Shown here: positions 1-35,130 of the stretch, piece after piece
How positions within the stretch are numbered: position 1 is the first letter of the stretch
How the letters are laid out: each line of letters begins with the position of its first letter
Assembly (NCBI GenBank): GCA_963693365.1
Contig: CAVNZM010000001.1
Location: 15,748,001-15,812,000 of the forward strand
From: Amoebidium appalachense
Lineage: Eukaryota > Ichthyosporea
Direction: 5' to 3'
Length of the DNA stretch: 64,000 nucleotides
The notes under the pieces: generated by a model
Told to the model about the DNA's origin: nothing
Database searches by the model: none
Seen by the model: only the letters and a program-made list of their open reading frames with translations
Translations under genes and position numbers: made by a program

Positions 1-310
1 TAATATATTACGTCATTTAGAAATGGTTTTTTTTTTAAAAAAATCCCTTCAGGCCTGGGAGACAAGACACGAGAAAACGAGCTATTGAGTATACCGCAGT
101 CGATATATATATATCAGTGCACGAAAGTCCGAAAGAAGCCTCTTGAGTTGTAGTTGGTCGGGAATTGTCTAAGATGTCCGGATCATGTACGCGCGAAGAT
201 AATACAATTGGCTGAACCTGTTTGGTGACTCAAGTGTGCTGGGACGGCCCAGGAGTGCATCAGCTTTTATTTACTCTTTAGCCTCCATCCCATCCCCGCC
301 TCCGGAATCC

Positions 311-356
<46 letters not shown>

Positions 357-828
357 ACACATGAGCAAATCATACTACTGTAACAGCAAGGTTTACTGCA
401 TATCTATTACAGAAACGTTCTATTGCAGTTAATTCCCTTAAATAAAGTTGTAACCCCAAACACGTGAATCAGTTTTAAGAGGTCCTAGGTCATAAGTCCT
501 CGTATGATACCTGTTCTTACCCCCCCGGGGAGGGGGGGGGGGGGGGGGGGGGGGGTGGAGGGGGAGGGAGGGAGGGGGACTGGTGATATCAGAAAGCAGT
601 CTGTGTGAGTTGTCCGGCCGCCGGAGGAGCCGAAATCTAGATCCTCGCATTTCTTGCATAAATACATAGTGTCTGACTCGAACGGTTTAGCTGCATACAT
701 CCGTATGTGTGGATGCGCCCAGCCGAATAAGGGTGGGCCAAGGGGACAGAGGGTCCGGGGCCTGAGCCTCATATGATGCCTGCGGCCTATCGAGGTGTGT
801 GTGTGTGTGTACACGAACATGTCACGTA

Positions 829-910
<82 letters not shown>

Positions 911-1814
911 GCCGTGTTTGTGTGTGTTTAAGTATGTGTGTGTCTGTGTGTGTACGGTGCGTGTCAGTGTGCGTGCACGTGCGTGCGTGGACGTGTGTGC
1001 ATCCACGGCTTTGCCGATGGTGTGGTGCTTGTGCAGCAAACTTGCATGTAATGATCGAAACTTAGCCGATATATGATACCATTTTAATGCAAGATGCATA
1101 CACAAGATGATAATTGTGATTACCAGCCACGCCACTGCATGTGCAAGTGCATGTTGGGCTAAACTAGGCACCTTTTGCACGGTGTGTGAAACAATCTGTT
1201 AAGTGATATGCGTGTGTGGCCAGGGGGTGGGTAGGGACGTCAGTAGGGACGTCAGGGATCAATGACTTGCCATATGATCTATATATATTTTATATCCGGC
1301 ACGCTCTATGCGCTAAATGGGCTTCTTCAATTAAGAAAAAATCGATTAAAAGACACCTACATTTCACATTTTGTACTTCGATTCACCATTGTGTACATAA
1401 AGAACAGCGTGGCCCGATGTATGCTTTCAATGCGTCAGATCTGGCTCTCACGTTGTAACTAACATCGCGTATCTGTAAAAGTAGACGGAACCATATAAAA
1501 ATACCGACAAATATACATTATCGCTGAATAAAAAGTTTCTGCTAATCAATAATCTCGTAAAGTGCAAATATTACTGATGATATTCTACAATAATGAGGTT
1601 TGCATGTACCACTGAAATGAATGCACACCACGTAAAAAGAGTCTAGACCGGGCCAATTTACTATCATACAGCGCGCTATATATACAGCGATTCTTCATAT
1701 CCTGCCACATGTACAATTTGGGATCATTCATGGTCGGTGCATGTTGCATGTATCACAATAGCCGTGCGGTACTATGTTTAAACAGCTTTTGGGCCTGTGA
1801 ATACGATGATGTGT

Positions 1815-1889
<75 letters not shown>

Positions 1890-2188
1890 TGTGTGTGTTG
1901 AATGCGGGGGGAGGGGGGGGGGGGGGGGGGAGGGGGGGAGGGCTCCTGGTGTCTTTGTTGTTTGTTTAAACAATTGGATGTCTGTGGTATTGAGTGTCAG
2001 AATGTTACGGTGTGTATGTGTATGTTTGTGTGCATGTTGATGTCCTAGCGTATGTGCATGTGTGCCTACAAAATTGCATTATTGGTGCAACGTCTGTGTC
2101 AGACCTGTGTGTTTAAAATTACGGACCTTCAATTCCGACAGCAGGAAAACTTAAAACCGAAGTTCAATAAAAGCCCATCCGACTACAT
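1..2188. other. Repeat-rich stretch, no gene recognised
   Basis: I see no convincing exon here. The stretch holds a (CA)n run near 314-352, a G homopolymer near 528-555, a (GT)n run of about 75 nt at 832-906, and a compound (CT)n-(GT)n-G-tract near 1818-1940. Open frames crossing these tracts translate to simple repeats. The AT-rich part at 1270-1700 has no splice-bounded frame that I can support. Confidence 0.6.
832..906. repeat. (GT)n microsatellite
   Basis: An almost uninterrupted GT dinucleotide run. It is flanked by further interrupted GT-rich sequence up to about 1000. Confidence 0.95.
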
Positions 2189-3098
2189 TTACATGTCTGT
2201 GCAATCACGTGCAGTGGCGCCCAGATGGTTGTAGCACAAACCCTCAAACACCTTCACAGCCACCGCCGATCCAAGTTTGAGCCCTCCCATATTTCCGTTG
2301 CGGATATGTATCCCCCCGTACAGGCGGCTCAACCCCGCCTCTTTCGCCGTGTCGAAAAACGTGGAGTATGGGCCGAGCGTGGCATCTTTCTTGGGCACGA
2401 AGTTGTTTTCGGAATTTAGGCTGGGGTCTATTTTGCACGACCGAAATTTGCAGGGTTTTCCCTCGAAATTTGTCCCATTCGCACTGCAGTACGGCTCGAC
2501 GTGCGAGGTGCCTTTGGCGACTGTAATTTCAAGGGGGGCACTTGGCCACGACGAATTTCCAGTGAACATTGCCAGGATTTGGGCCGAGGCCGCCGAGAAC
2601 GACGAATGGCCCGAGGGAAATTCGGGAAAGGGGGGTGTAATGAAATTTTCGCTCTGGTATGGCAACCACTCGCTGCCAGTTATATTAACGGGCGGACAGT
2701 AAGGGGACTGATACTGATTGGTCAACACAACGGACGGGAATTTGGTTGGAATGTACGTCGCCGGGCGTGCGGTATTGAAAGAGCATTTTTGGCGCCAACA
2801 TGAAGTGACGACATCGTAATTTGCGACCGCAACAAACGCCAACATTTTTATTGCCTGGTGCAACGAGTAGTTTTTCGCACGGGCCACGTGCTGCATCGAG
2901 AGGAGGATCCAGTGTCCCGGTGGAAGAATGCTGTTCGGCCCGTCTGCCCAGTAGTCTGCTATCACCTGTAAGTGTACGTGTATGTGCATGTGTGTGCATG
3001 TGTGTGTGTATACGTGTGTGTGTGATGTGTGTGTGTGTGTGTGGAAGTGTGTGCCTGTGTCTGTGTGTGCTTGTCACCGTGTGTGTGTGTGTGTGTGT

Positions 3099-3163
<65 letters not shown>

Positions 3164-4836
3164 TGTGAATGTGTGTGGGTGGGTGGGTGAATGTTGTGTT
3201 CACATTTTTTGTGTTAGTGGGTGTAAGGAATCCGAACCGTGATGTGACCCGATTTATGGCGTTTCTGCTATTGCTATATATATGGGGGGGGGGGGGGGGG
3301 GGGGGGGGGGAGGTGTCCAGAGGGGGCGGGGGCTGGGGGGGGGGGGGGAAGGGGGGGAGGGGGGCGAGAATTTCGGAAAGAAATCAAGAGAAACAGATTC
3401 CGTGAGTTCAGGTTTGTTGCAGCCCGTCAGGAAGGAGAAGGAGAGGATAAGGCAAGAAGGGTGGGTGGGAGGGTGAGTGGTGGTGGTGGTGGTGGTGGTT
3501 GGGGGGAGGGGGGGAGGGGTGGTTAGTGAGGGGATGGGAATGGAAGGCACACTGAACGGAAAAGACTAGAAAAACAGCTGTATAACGACAGACTAGAAAA
3601 ACAGCTGTAAAGACTAGAAAAACAGCCGTATAAACACAAGGAAAAGACTAGAAAAACAGCTGCGTAACGGAAGAAGTTTGTGCTTTCCCCTTCTCTCTGT
3701 ACGTGCGTATGCATGTGCTGATGCCATGTGTTACGTGTGAATACACTATGCACACTCGTCCATGGGCATGTGTTTGTCTGCATGTATGGAAGGGAGTTGG
3801 AGTTTTGAGGGGGGGAGGGGGGAGGATGCCTATCAGGGAAAGGTAGAAAGTGTGTGGGTTGGTTTGATAAGGAAGTCAAGGAAACGGGTCAAAGCACACC
3901 TTATTGAGCGAGTTGTTGGCTGTGAGGGTCTCCTGCATGGCCGTCAGCTCCAACATCTGCTCGTCGTAGTGTGCCTTGTCCGCAATCAGTTTGGCCTCTG
4001 GACTATCATCCTCGGGGAAAAACATGTCTGGGTTAGTGAAATAGGTGGCCATCATACCGGCATGGGGGAGAAGAAATGGTTTGCTGAGCCTTAGAGGGGG
4101 CCTGACTACATCGCCCCAGTTGTAAACGTTGCGTACTTTGCGGCGGGAGTTTAGGATGGTCGATGCATTTGTAACGTCGAAAGGATCGTTGACGGGGTAG
4201 AAATTCGTGGTGTCGCGGTAGCATGAGTTTTGGTGTGAACGATCTTTGCGTAGGAAATTGTCTATGTATGTTTGTGTCATGTTGTATGCAAGTCGTGAGG
4301 AGAAAGTGGTGTTCTGTGTTGCGTTGATACCGAAGGCTGAGAGAAAAACTTTTTCCAACGTCTGCATACGGTTGGGGAGAAGGAAGGAGAGAACCTGGAA
4401 AACGGCGTGTGTCAAAGACTCTTCCAGGCTGGTCTGTGTGTTGTTTTCTCCGGTCACACGTGGATGCAGTGGTTCATCACCAAGTGCAATAGGTGTCACA
4501 TTTTCCGTGTGCAAGCTCCAAACATTGAACATGCTCACTGCACACGCCGCGTATGCGCGGGCAGCCCCCGGGGGAGTGTATATCCCGGGTCCCCTCCCCG
4601 GTACAGTTTTCCGTTGATTGAAGCCCTTCCCTTGCGATTGTTTCGAGGCATTTATACATTAGTAGTTCTGCGCGTGTGCTGTTGTGGCTGGCAGTGAAGT
4701 TCACGTTGGGAAGACTGGGAACGGGGGGGACAACCGGTTGTGTGTTTGGAGCCGATAGGTCTGTTGCTGCACCGGCACACAGTGAGAAGATGTGTGCTAC
4801 CGCAAACAGCGATGAACACAACAGGTGTGGACCCAT
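2189..4836 (-). CDS. Secreted vanadium-dependent haloperoxidase (PAP2 superfamily), two exons, apparent frame break
   Basis: Vanadium haloperoxidases use vanadate and H2O2 to oxidise halides. Model: exon 1 4836-3900, donor GTGTGC; exon 2 2965-2189, acceptor TTACAG; about 570 aa. The start ATG opens a hydrophobic signal peptide (MGPHLLCSSLFAVAHIF), so secretion is inferred, and several N-x-S/T sites follow. Exon 2 carries all vanadate ligands with family spacing: K-x6-RP (KCSFNTARP, about 2788-2762), SGH in FPSGHSS (about 2617), and SRLYGGIH, where Arg and His are six residues apart (about 2329-2306). The usual Asp four residues after that His is Gly. Exon 1 changes frame between about 4620 and 4560: the N-terminus reads in one frame, while the family helix GAARAYAACAVSMFNVW reads in the next. 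Exon 1 is 937 nt, so removing one base would restore phase with exon 2. This points to one surplus G in a G/C run or to a real frameshift. Family assignment is firm; substrate is unknown. Confidence 0.85.
3560..3668 (-). repeat. Four direct repeats with acceptor-like core inside the haloperoxidase intron
   Basis: On the minus strand the unit CAGCTGTTTTTCTAGTC occurs four times with small changes. It lies inside the intron between 3899 and 2966. Each unit carries a pyrimidine tract followed by TAG, which mimics a 3' splice site. Confidence 0.8.
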
Positions 4837-6217
4837 CGTTGTTTGAGGTGTGTGTGCCTGGTAAGAATGATCACTTCTTCAATGCTAACCCTGGTGTATA
4901 CGTGTTGAAGTACCCACATGCATGTATGGATGGGTGTGAAAGTGTGTTGGCGCGAAGTCTCAAAGAGGTAAAGATGCTCAGTAGGAGTGGGTGGCCTGTC
5001 AGACCAGACTGCAATTGCCCTCAAGTTGCTGGGTGTGATTGGTCACCAGGTAGCTGGATCTCTTGTTACCTATTCGTAAAGTGTGCGTGTTAATAACAGA
5101 TTATCCTTGAAGGCAGCGTAACGCTCGAGGTCTACCACATGTATTCATGCTGACAACAACAAGGCCTCCTTATCTTCCGAATCTGTTACAGTGACTAGGC
5201 TACTAAACAGGCGAGCGGCCATTGGCGTATTTTAGTGTTGGAATGCGCGTATTATCCATATAAAGTAAAGACCCTTATAGATATCATGGATATTGGTTTC
5301 CTGTTTACAGGATATTAAAAGTTGCTGTTGATTATTACTTTATAAGAATTTATTTTAATTGGTTTAAAAAACCTTCTTAAACGAGAATTCATAAAACATT
5401 TCTAGATTTCGCATTGCCGCACTCAGTTTACCCGCCCAAATTCTCTCCAAGCCAATCGGAGCTAAGAAAAGTTTTATGTACATTTATTTATTGATCCGAC
5501 AAAAGCCGCAGAGGCAAGATGATGGACATTTATTTCCTTAGATATGAGGCCTCAAAGCACACATTTTTAAATAGTTTGAAAACACATAAACAGTATACAT
5601 ATATGTATGTAAATATATTCACAGGATGCGATTGTACACATAATCAACCGGGCCAACCAGCAAACGCACTTGTACGACGTACATTCCTTCTAAGCATTCC
5701 ATTAGTTATAGATCTCCCAAGGTAGTCCACCTGGAGTAGTACCCATGTCCGGCGTTGTCTTTGGATTAGTTGTGTGTTATCTGCATGTAGTAGCGTATTT
5801 AAAAAATGCACCTTGCTATCAGAAAAAATCACAAGACAAAGGAGACATACATGCTACAGCTCGTGTACAATAGCTGCCATGGAGCGGCAGTGCACCTGGC
5901 AGGCCGGAGCAGGCATGCGCATGTCCCAACCAGATGCTGCATTATGTTTTTGGATATATTGTTGCATGATACAAATCCAATCGTGTTTGCTTTTGTGCTG
6001 TGGTGAGGCCTCAAAGCCGCTTTACAGTCGCTGCCGCAGGAGATTTTTGAATCGAAAAGGTACTATGGTGGCGCACAACAGCATGGCTAAAACTGGCACA
6101 TAGGTGTAGCTAATGCATAAATGCGTTTTTTTAACTTATTGCAATGACACGTAAGAAATATTCTCTGTGAGTTGTTACATGAGCCACGAGGACATGGAAA
6201 CAAAGTGAGATGACCAA
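4837..6217. other. Intergenic, no gene seen
   Basis: Mostly low-repeat, AT-richer sequence between the haloperoxidase start and the promoter of the next gene. No open frame is bounded by plausible start or splice signals. The promoter of the minus-strand haloperoxidase must lie at its left end, but I find no clear TATA box there. Confidence 0.5.
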
Positions 6218-6294
6218 CCAATAATATATCACCTCTGACACAAGCGAATGTCCGAAAATGAGAGCCCCGGAACCTGCGGGAATGGCTATATAAA
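6218..6294 (+). promoter_or_regulatory. Core promoter: CCAAT box and TATA box
   Basis: CCAAT at 6218-6222 and TATATAAA at 6287-6294. Transcription should start about 25-30 nt after the TATA box, near 6317-6325. That makes the ATG at 6391 (context ACCATGG) the first good start and excludes the in-frame ATG at 6304. Confidence 0.75.
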
Positions 6295-6390
6295 CACGGG
6301 ACCATGTCTCCTCAGGGCCACTTACAGTTCAGGTATTCAACTTGGAAAACTCTCGAAGTCGACCCTTCGGGCTCACATCAACAACCAACC

Positions 6391-7146
6391 ATGGCTACTC
6401 TCGCTGTTATCTCCGCCCTTCTCGCCGTGTCCTACGCCATTCCCACCTCCTCTGGCATGGACATGCCCAACTCTGTCGCCACCGCTAACAGTGACTCTCT
6501 CTCCCTCCGCCGCGCCGTCCGCTCCGCGAGTGAATGCACCAAGTCCGCAAATTACACTGTCCCCAAGGGTACGGAGGATGGTGATGGTGGTGATGAAGAT
6601 TGTGAAGATGACTGCGATTGTAATGGCCTGCGCATTTGCAGCGCCTCGGATGGTGTGTGTGTTGGAAACACAACCCTTTCATGCACCGACCCCAAGTACA
6701 ACTACACGGAGAAAATGCGGACAAAGGACAACAAGGGCAAGAAGCTGGTGACGGGGCCGGTTGAGTGCCTGAGTGCATGTGACTGCAACGGGACACGCGA
6801 GTGTTCTGTCTTTGGCACGTGCTACACACCACCCACCAACGACGAATACAACAAACTCATTGACGCGGTTCTGGCTGGCGAAGAGGTCTGCCTGCCGCCC
6901 CAGTTTGAAGGCAGCCCGAAGGGTTCCAATGAGACGTTTTTCTCCATCATGCCCGGGACAAGCCTGCATGTGAACTCAGGGGAGAGCCTCAATGACGTCA
7001 TGAAGGGCTGGCGTAGGTGCAACACGGAGGTCAAGTGCAAGAAGTACCAGAACTATTTCCGTGGGGGTGTGCAGCTGTGCGAGCTGGGCGCTTCAAGCGA
7101 TGATGGCTACCAGTGCACTAAGAAGACTTGCTGCAAGCGCAACTAG
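6391..7146 (+). CDS. Secreted cysteine-rich protein of unknown function, 251 aa, intronless
   Basis: No family recognised. The start at 6391 lies in an ideal context (ACCATGG) about 95 nt after the TATA box. The N-terminus MATLAVISALLAVSYA is a signal peptide. After a Ser/Arg stretch and an acidic segment come two related cysteine modules. The first has CDCNGLRICS followed by VCVGNT; the second has ACDCNGTRECS followed by GTCYTPP. Both follow the pattern CDCNG-x-R-x-C-S-x(n)-G-x-C. The C-terminal part ends in a dense cluster (CTKKTCCKRN). Several N-glycosylation sites (NYT, NTT, NGT, NET) support extracellular targeting. It is the only clear intronless gene in the window. It could be a cell-surface, matrix or defence-type protein, but the sequence does not decide this. 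Confidence 0.8.
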   Translation: MATLAVISALLAVSYAIPTSSGMDMPNSVATANSDSLSLRRAVRSASECTKSANYTVPKGTEDGDGGDEDCEDDCDCNGLRICSASDGVCVGNTTLSCTDPKYNYTEKMRTKDNKGKKLVTGPVECLSACDCNGTRECSVFGTCYTPPTNDEYNKLIDAVLAGEEVCLPPQFEGSPKGSNETFFSIMPGTSLHVNSGESLNDVMKGWRRCNTEVKCKKYQNYFRGGVQLCELGASSDDGYQCTKKTCCKRN

Positions 7147-7241
7147 GCTACACGTGCAAGTGGAAAATACTTTGATATCTCCCCCCCCCCCCCCCCCCCC
7201 CCCCCCTCCCCTTCTTTTTTCATTTCTTAACTTTCTTTTCC

Positions 7242-7281
<40 letters not shown>

Positions 7282-8197
7282 ATGACGATTAGTTTTCTTC
7301 TTTCGAATTCCTGTTAATCTCCTTTTCCCCTCAGTTTTTCAGAGTCTTTCATTTTGCTTTTGCGAATTTTCGGACTTGCTACTATCTATGTTACATGTAC
7401 GACAGGCAACCTGTACCTGAATGTATGCACTGGATGCATGCTCGACGGCAACCTTAACAATTTAAAAAAAAAAAAAAAAAACATGATGCTTACCGTAATA
7501 GTTATGCAGTGTGACACTGTGTGTGCGCGCGTGTCTGTGCCCGTGTAAAGCTGAACGAATGTGTATGCAGCACAGTATGTCACGGTATGTGTGTCCTTGT
7601 GACTGTGTGCCATTTTAGCACAGTAGGGGTCGCGATATAGGATATGTGTGTGTGTGTAGGCTGTGTACACGATGTGTTCATGCTTTGCGGCTGTGTGTTT
7701 ACCGCTCTACATGTTAAGCTTGCTGCGCTTGTGTGCGAGTATGGCCTCTTATGTAAATTTGATGGGTTTGCCGGCCAATGCTGTTTGTGAGTATGTATGA
7801 GTTTTACGTGTGTGGAAGTGTGTGTCTGCTTTACCTGTGGGTTTTGTTTGTGCCCGGCTAATATTTTGCGTGGCAAGGGCGCGCTTAACAGAGTACCTCT
7901 TTATAACATCGGTACTGTACTTAGACTGAGCCCGTAATGTGGGTAAGGGATGCCACTGAGGATGGGAAAGAAACGAAGGGGAGACGGGGCGGAGGGGGAG
8001 GGGGGTTGGGAGTACAATGAGGAAGAGAAAGGTAGGAGTTTTAGGCCACGATGGGAGATGGGGGCAGGGGGGGGGGGGGGGGGGGGGGAGGATGCCAATT
8101 TGGTACGGCTGTCACGACACGGGTCTTCCAATTTCTCCCCCCTCCCTCCCCCCCTCCCCCCCCTCCCCTCCCCCCCCCCCATCCCCCCTCCCCTCCC

Positions 8198-8228
<31 letters not shown>

Positions 8229-9135
8229 GCACGTGGTGGCTCCTGCCGACGTGGCTAGGGTAGTAACCCTGAGCAAAGTATGTACTAATAGTAACGGTTT
8301 GTGAATGATGGTCTAGCTTAGCTGAGGACATAAATAGCACCCGAACTAGTGTACTGTCGGTGCTGTGTGGCAGACGGTAGTTCCCTAGAGGGCCTGCAAA
8401 GGTCCTCCGGGAATAAAAGTGATAAAATAAAATAAAATAAAAAAACGCGTGGTGGCTGCTTCTCCGTGAAGCACCGTACCCAACTCACACAGATAGACCC
8501 CCCCCCCCCCCCCCCCCCTCCCCCCCCCCCCTCCCTCTCCCCCCGTCCCCTCATGTACTACCACCAAACACACACACAAATCTAATATGTAATCAGGTGA
8601 TCCACATGTCCCTGATTAGTCAATGTGATCTGTTTGCTTGCCGCAGCACCCAAAATTTCACAGCCGTGCTTACTTCTCGAATCCCAAAAGTTCAGAATAT
8701 ACTTGTAATCGCTTATAGCTTGAAACTTTTTTTATCCTACAGAGTTCCAACCAATGTGCTTTGAACTTTATATTATCTTCACGGCGTCTCTCCCTTCCAC
8801 CCCCCACCCCCTCTCTCCCCCCCCCCCCCCCCCCCCTTCCTATAACACCCACACAAACACAATCACAAACACAGACCCCCCCCCCCCCCCCCCCCCCCCC
8901 CCCAACACACACACACACAAAAAGGGGCCCGTACCTTCAGGCACTTACTAAAACACAACCTGAGCCATACAGTAATATATACTGTGTGGTGGGGGTCAAG
9001 TGATGTGGTGGTGGTGGTGCTGGTTGGTTGCCAAAGCGAGAGGATGTGTTTTTCTGTGTGTCTGTATTTGTGTGTGTGTTCCTTTTTTTTCTTTAAAAAT
9101 GTTTTGTGTGTGTGTGTGTGTGTGGGTGGGTGGGT

Positions 9136-9177
<42 letters not shown>

Positions 9178-9656
9178 GGGGGAGGGGGGCATGGGGGGAT
9201 TCCCGATGATAGCGACGGCCACGGGGAGAAATATCGAGTGAGAGAGAAGAGAGGGGGACGGGGTGGATGGGTGCGGGAGGGTGGGTGGGTGGGTGGGTGG
9301 TGGTGGTGGTGGTGGGGGGGGGGGGGGAGAGAGAGAGAGAAACACAGAGAGAGGGGGGGAGGGGGGAGTAAGGTTGGGGGAAGAGAGAGAGGGGAAGAGA
9401 GAGAGGGGAAGAGAGAGGGAGAGATAAAGAGAGGGAGAGGGAGAGGGAGAGGGAGAGGGAGAGTGGGAGAGAGGGAGCGAGCGAGCGAGAGAGAGAGAGG
9501 GGGGGGGGGGGGGGGGGAGAGAGAGAGAGAGTGTGTGTGTGTGTGTGTGTTTGTGTGTGAGAGTGAGAGAGGGGTAGAGAGGGGGTTGTACGGAGGCGGG
9601 GGAGGGGGGGGGATGGAGGGAGGAATGCGAAAGCTCGAACTGGAGCGGCGGGGGGC

Positions 9657-9696
<40 letters not shown>

Positions 9697-10560
9697 GGCT
9701 GCGGGGCGGGGGAAGGGGGCCGGAGGGAGGGGGCCGGGGGGAGGGGGCCGAGGGAATACTCCCGAGGTTTTGTTGTTATTGTGGCCAATCAGTAATCATC
9801 TGGGTTAGAGACACCAATTAACATAGCCCAATGTGAACCAAATTCGGCATAACCGCCAAACAGAGAACACTTGAACGACAGCCCCAGTCTTCGAACTTCA
9901 GCGAAGGTGCGGCAGGTTCGAAGACCGTGCAATTATACGTATATTGCCGTGAATGGGAAGTGGTGAAAGAGTGGTCTATGTGAACGCTGGAGAATGGACG
10001 AGCCAAAGTAAGTGCCCGTACATTTATCTTCTGTTGCGGGTGGCGGCAGCATGGAGGACGGACAGACGAAAGGTTTACGGGACGCATGGAGGGCTGAGTG
10101 AACAGGGTTAGAGTAGATTTGACTTTGACTTAGATGAGGAGGACGGACAGACCAGTCTGGGAAGGATTTTTTTGATGCATTTGAGCGTGTGTGCTAGTGT
10201 GCGTACCCGAATGCACGAACGATGCAGGTAGCTGTTCTTGTCCGAAATGCGGAACTAGTGCGGAGCATATACATGAAAGTGTTTGTGCCGCAAGTTGTCG
10301 GATGAGCTAGTGCTCGTGTGTACTGGGACAAGTTCGCCAAGCGCAACAATGTCTTGTCTGTCTGTGTTTCTGCGTGCATGCGTGCGTGTGCGCGTGGGAG
10401 CATGTCCCCGTGCATGTGCGACCGGTTGGGCCTGGCTGACAGTGAAATTCGAGAGAGCTATAGGTTACGTGTGAGATCTGATCAAGGAGCATCCTGAGAT
10501 CCTGCAAAGCAAATTTCACATTCCTGTGTTATACGTGGTGCCTGTCTGCTTTTTATTCAG
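7147..10560. other. Repeat-dominated intergenic region
   Basis: Holds paired C homopolymers just after the preceding stop (about 7180-7206 and 7243-7280), G and C tracts near 8060-8215, 8499-8530, 8815-8903, 9137-9176 and 9660-9695, and a purine (GA)n/(GGGA)n block at 9320-9530. The first exon or promoter of the golgin gene probably lies between about 9800 and 10550, which is less repetitive, but I cannot place it. Confidence 0.6.
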
Positions 10561-33815
<23,255 letters not shown>

Positions 33816-34610
33816 TTGGATAGGTAGTCACGTGCCATATGTGTAGGTATGCAGGAATGATTGGGCATGTCAATTTATCTGTATGAATGAGAGGGGGAAT
33901 GATGTGTCTGTGTGCACTTTTTTCTTACATTATCATACCCCGTAATTCCTTGACTTCCTTTTTCTTTCTATTTCTTGTTAAAACGTTTTGTTGTTGCAAA
34001 ATACCATATACTGAATGCATTCCATAACCTCACGAACCCAATACTATGCTAGCATAATGCTGCATCCATGTGCTTACGTACATGCCGGCTGTAAAAAAAA
34101 ACATCCGTGCATGGCCTCGTGTTTGTTGATGTTGTAATAACAACGGGTAATAATAAGCGTATTCAAATCTCATATCATTAGCTGTGTGTCCCAGGTGGGC
34201 ACTAGATATAATTCGTATCCAATCAAAAGCACCACTATTCAGTGAGGAATACACAATTCATGAAACGGCAACGTCGAAATCCTTTCCTTCCTTGCTAACA
34301 GTGTGCATGTGTGCGGGGGCCTTGCCTGTACTTGCTGGTTGGTTGGGGTTCGGGGCCAGGGGAGTTTTGATCCGTGGGGAGGCCGGAGCTACGTAGGTGG
34401 GCACCCCTGGTGCTGGGGGGCCGCGGGGAGGGGGGAGGGACGACAGACACTTCAGACATTTGATCATCCAGGGATTCATAGCAAATAAGGGAAAGGGAAT
34501 ACACAGGTAGGGGCCTAGCCTGGACTTATGATTGGTGGTGGGGTGTCCACAAAGATCAGGTCCGTGTCTAAAAGGACCAGACCATGCAGCTCTAGATTTA
34601 ATGACTGTGA
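33816..34610. other. Intergenic after the golgin gene
   Basis: AT-balanced sequence with no recognised gene. The golgin polyadenylation site must be here, but I see no unambiguous signal to place it. Confidence 0.5.
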
Positions 34611-34614
34611 AATA

Positions 34615-35130
34615 TTCATGCTTGGTTTTCTAATACACAGGTCTTAGATGCACCGGAACCACAGTTCTGGTTATCCAGTTCGCAACTTGCCCAGAACTCT
34701 AGGTTCCATATATTAAATTACAGAAGTCGATGCACAAGAAAATACAGCTTTGGGATATTTGTGCTTTGATGCCGCAGTTATCAATCCGTAGATCTTAACT
34801 GCGGCCGGAGCATACGTATACAGCTCTAGAATGACTTGATGTTGGTACCACACTGTTTCCAATTTGCTGGCAGTTCGCAGACACATGCAATTCTAAATTG
34901 CATTTTCGCCAGAACACGCAGTTCTAGAAATACTGTACTTTGATGCCGAATCATTCAATCAGCAGACACACCAGAACACGCAGCTATAAATTCTTTAAAT
35001 GACCATGTTTTGATGAAGGCTTTCGAATTCACAAACAAACTGGAACACGCAGTTCCAGAATTACTGTACTTCGATGCCACATACATCAATTCGTGGACAC
35101 ACCAGAACACGCAGTTCCACTGCGGCCTCA
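34615..35130. repeat. Degenerate satellite, unit about 65-75 bp
   Basis: A unit containing CCAGAACACGCAGTTCTAGA, TACTGTACTTTGATGCCG and CAATC-x-GCAGACACA recurs with heavy divergence. Clear copies lie near 34910, 34970, 35040 and 35103; older ones near 34690, 34740 and 34860. No coding frame persists across units. Confidence 0.7.

Noticed and set aside
311-352. Telomere-like or subtelomeric arrays
   Set aside because: The repeats are (CA)n, (GT)n and homopolymers scattered through introns. There is no TTAGGG-type array at either edge.
6304-6390. Upstream in-frame ATG of the cysteine-rich gene at 6304
   Set aside because: It lies about 10 nt after the TATA box, upstream of the expected transcription start, and it would bury the signal peptide.
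10051-10101. ATG at 10051 (MEDGQTKGLRDAWRAE) as a possible golgin start
   Set aside because: It resembles the MED start of animal GCC2, but none of the nearby donors gives a phase that joins the exon at 10561 or 10623.
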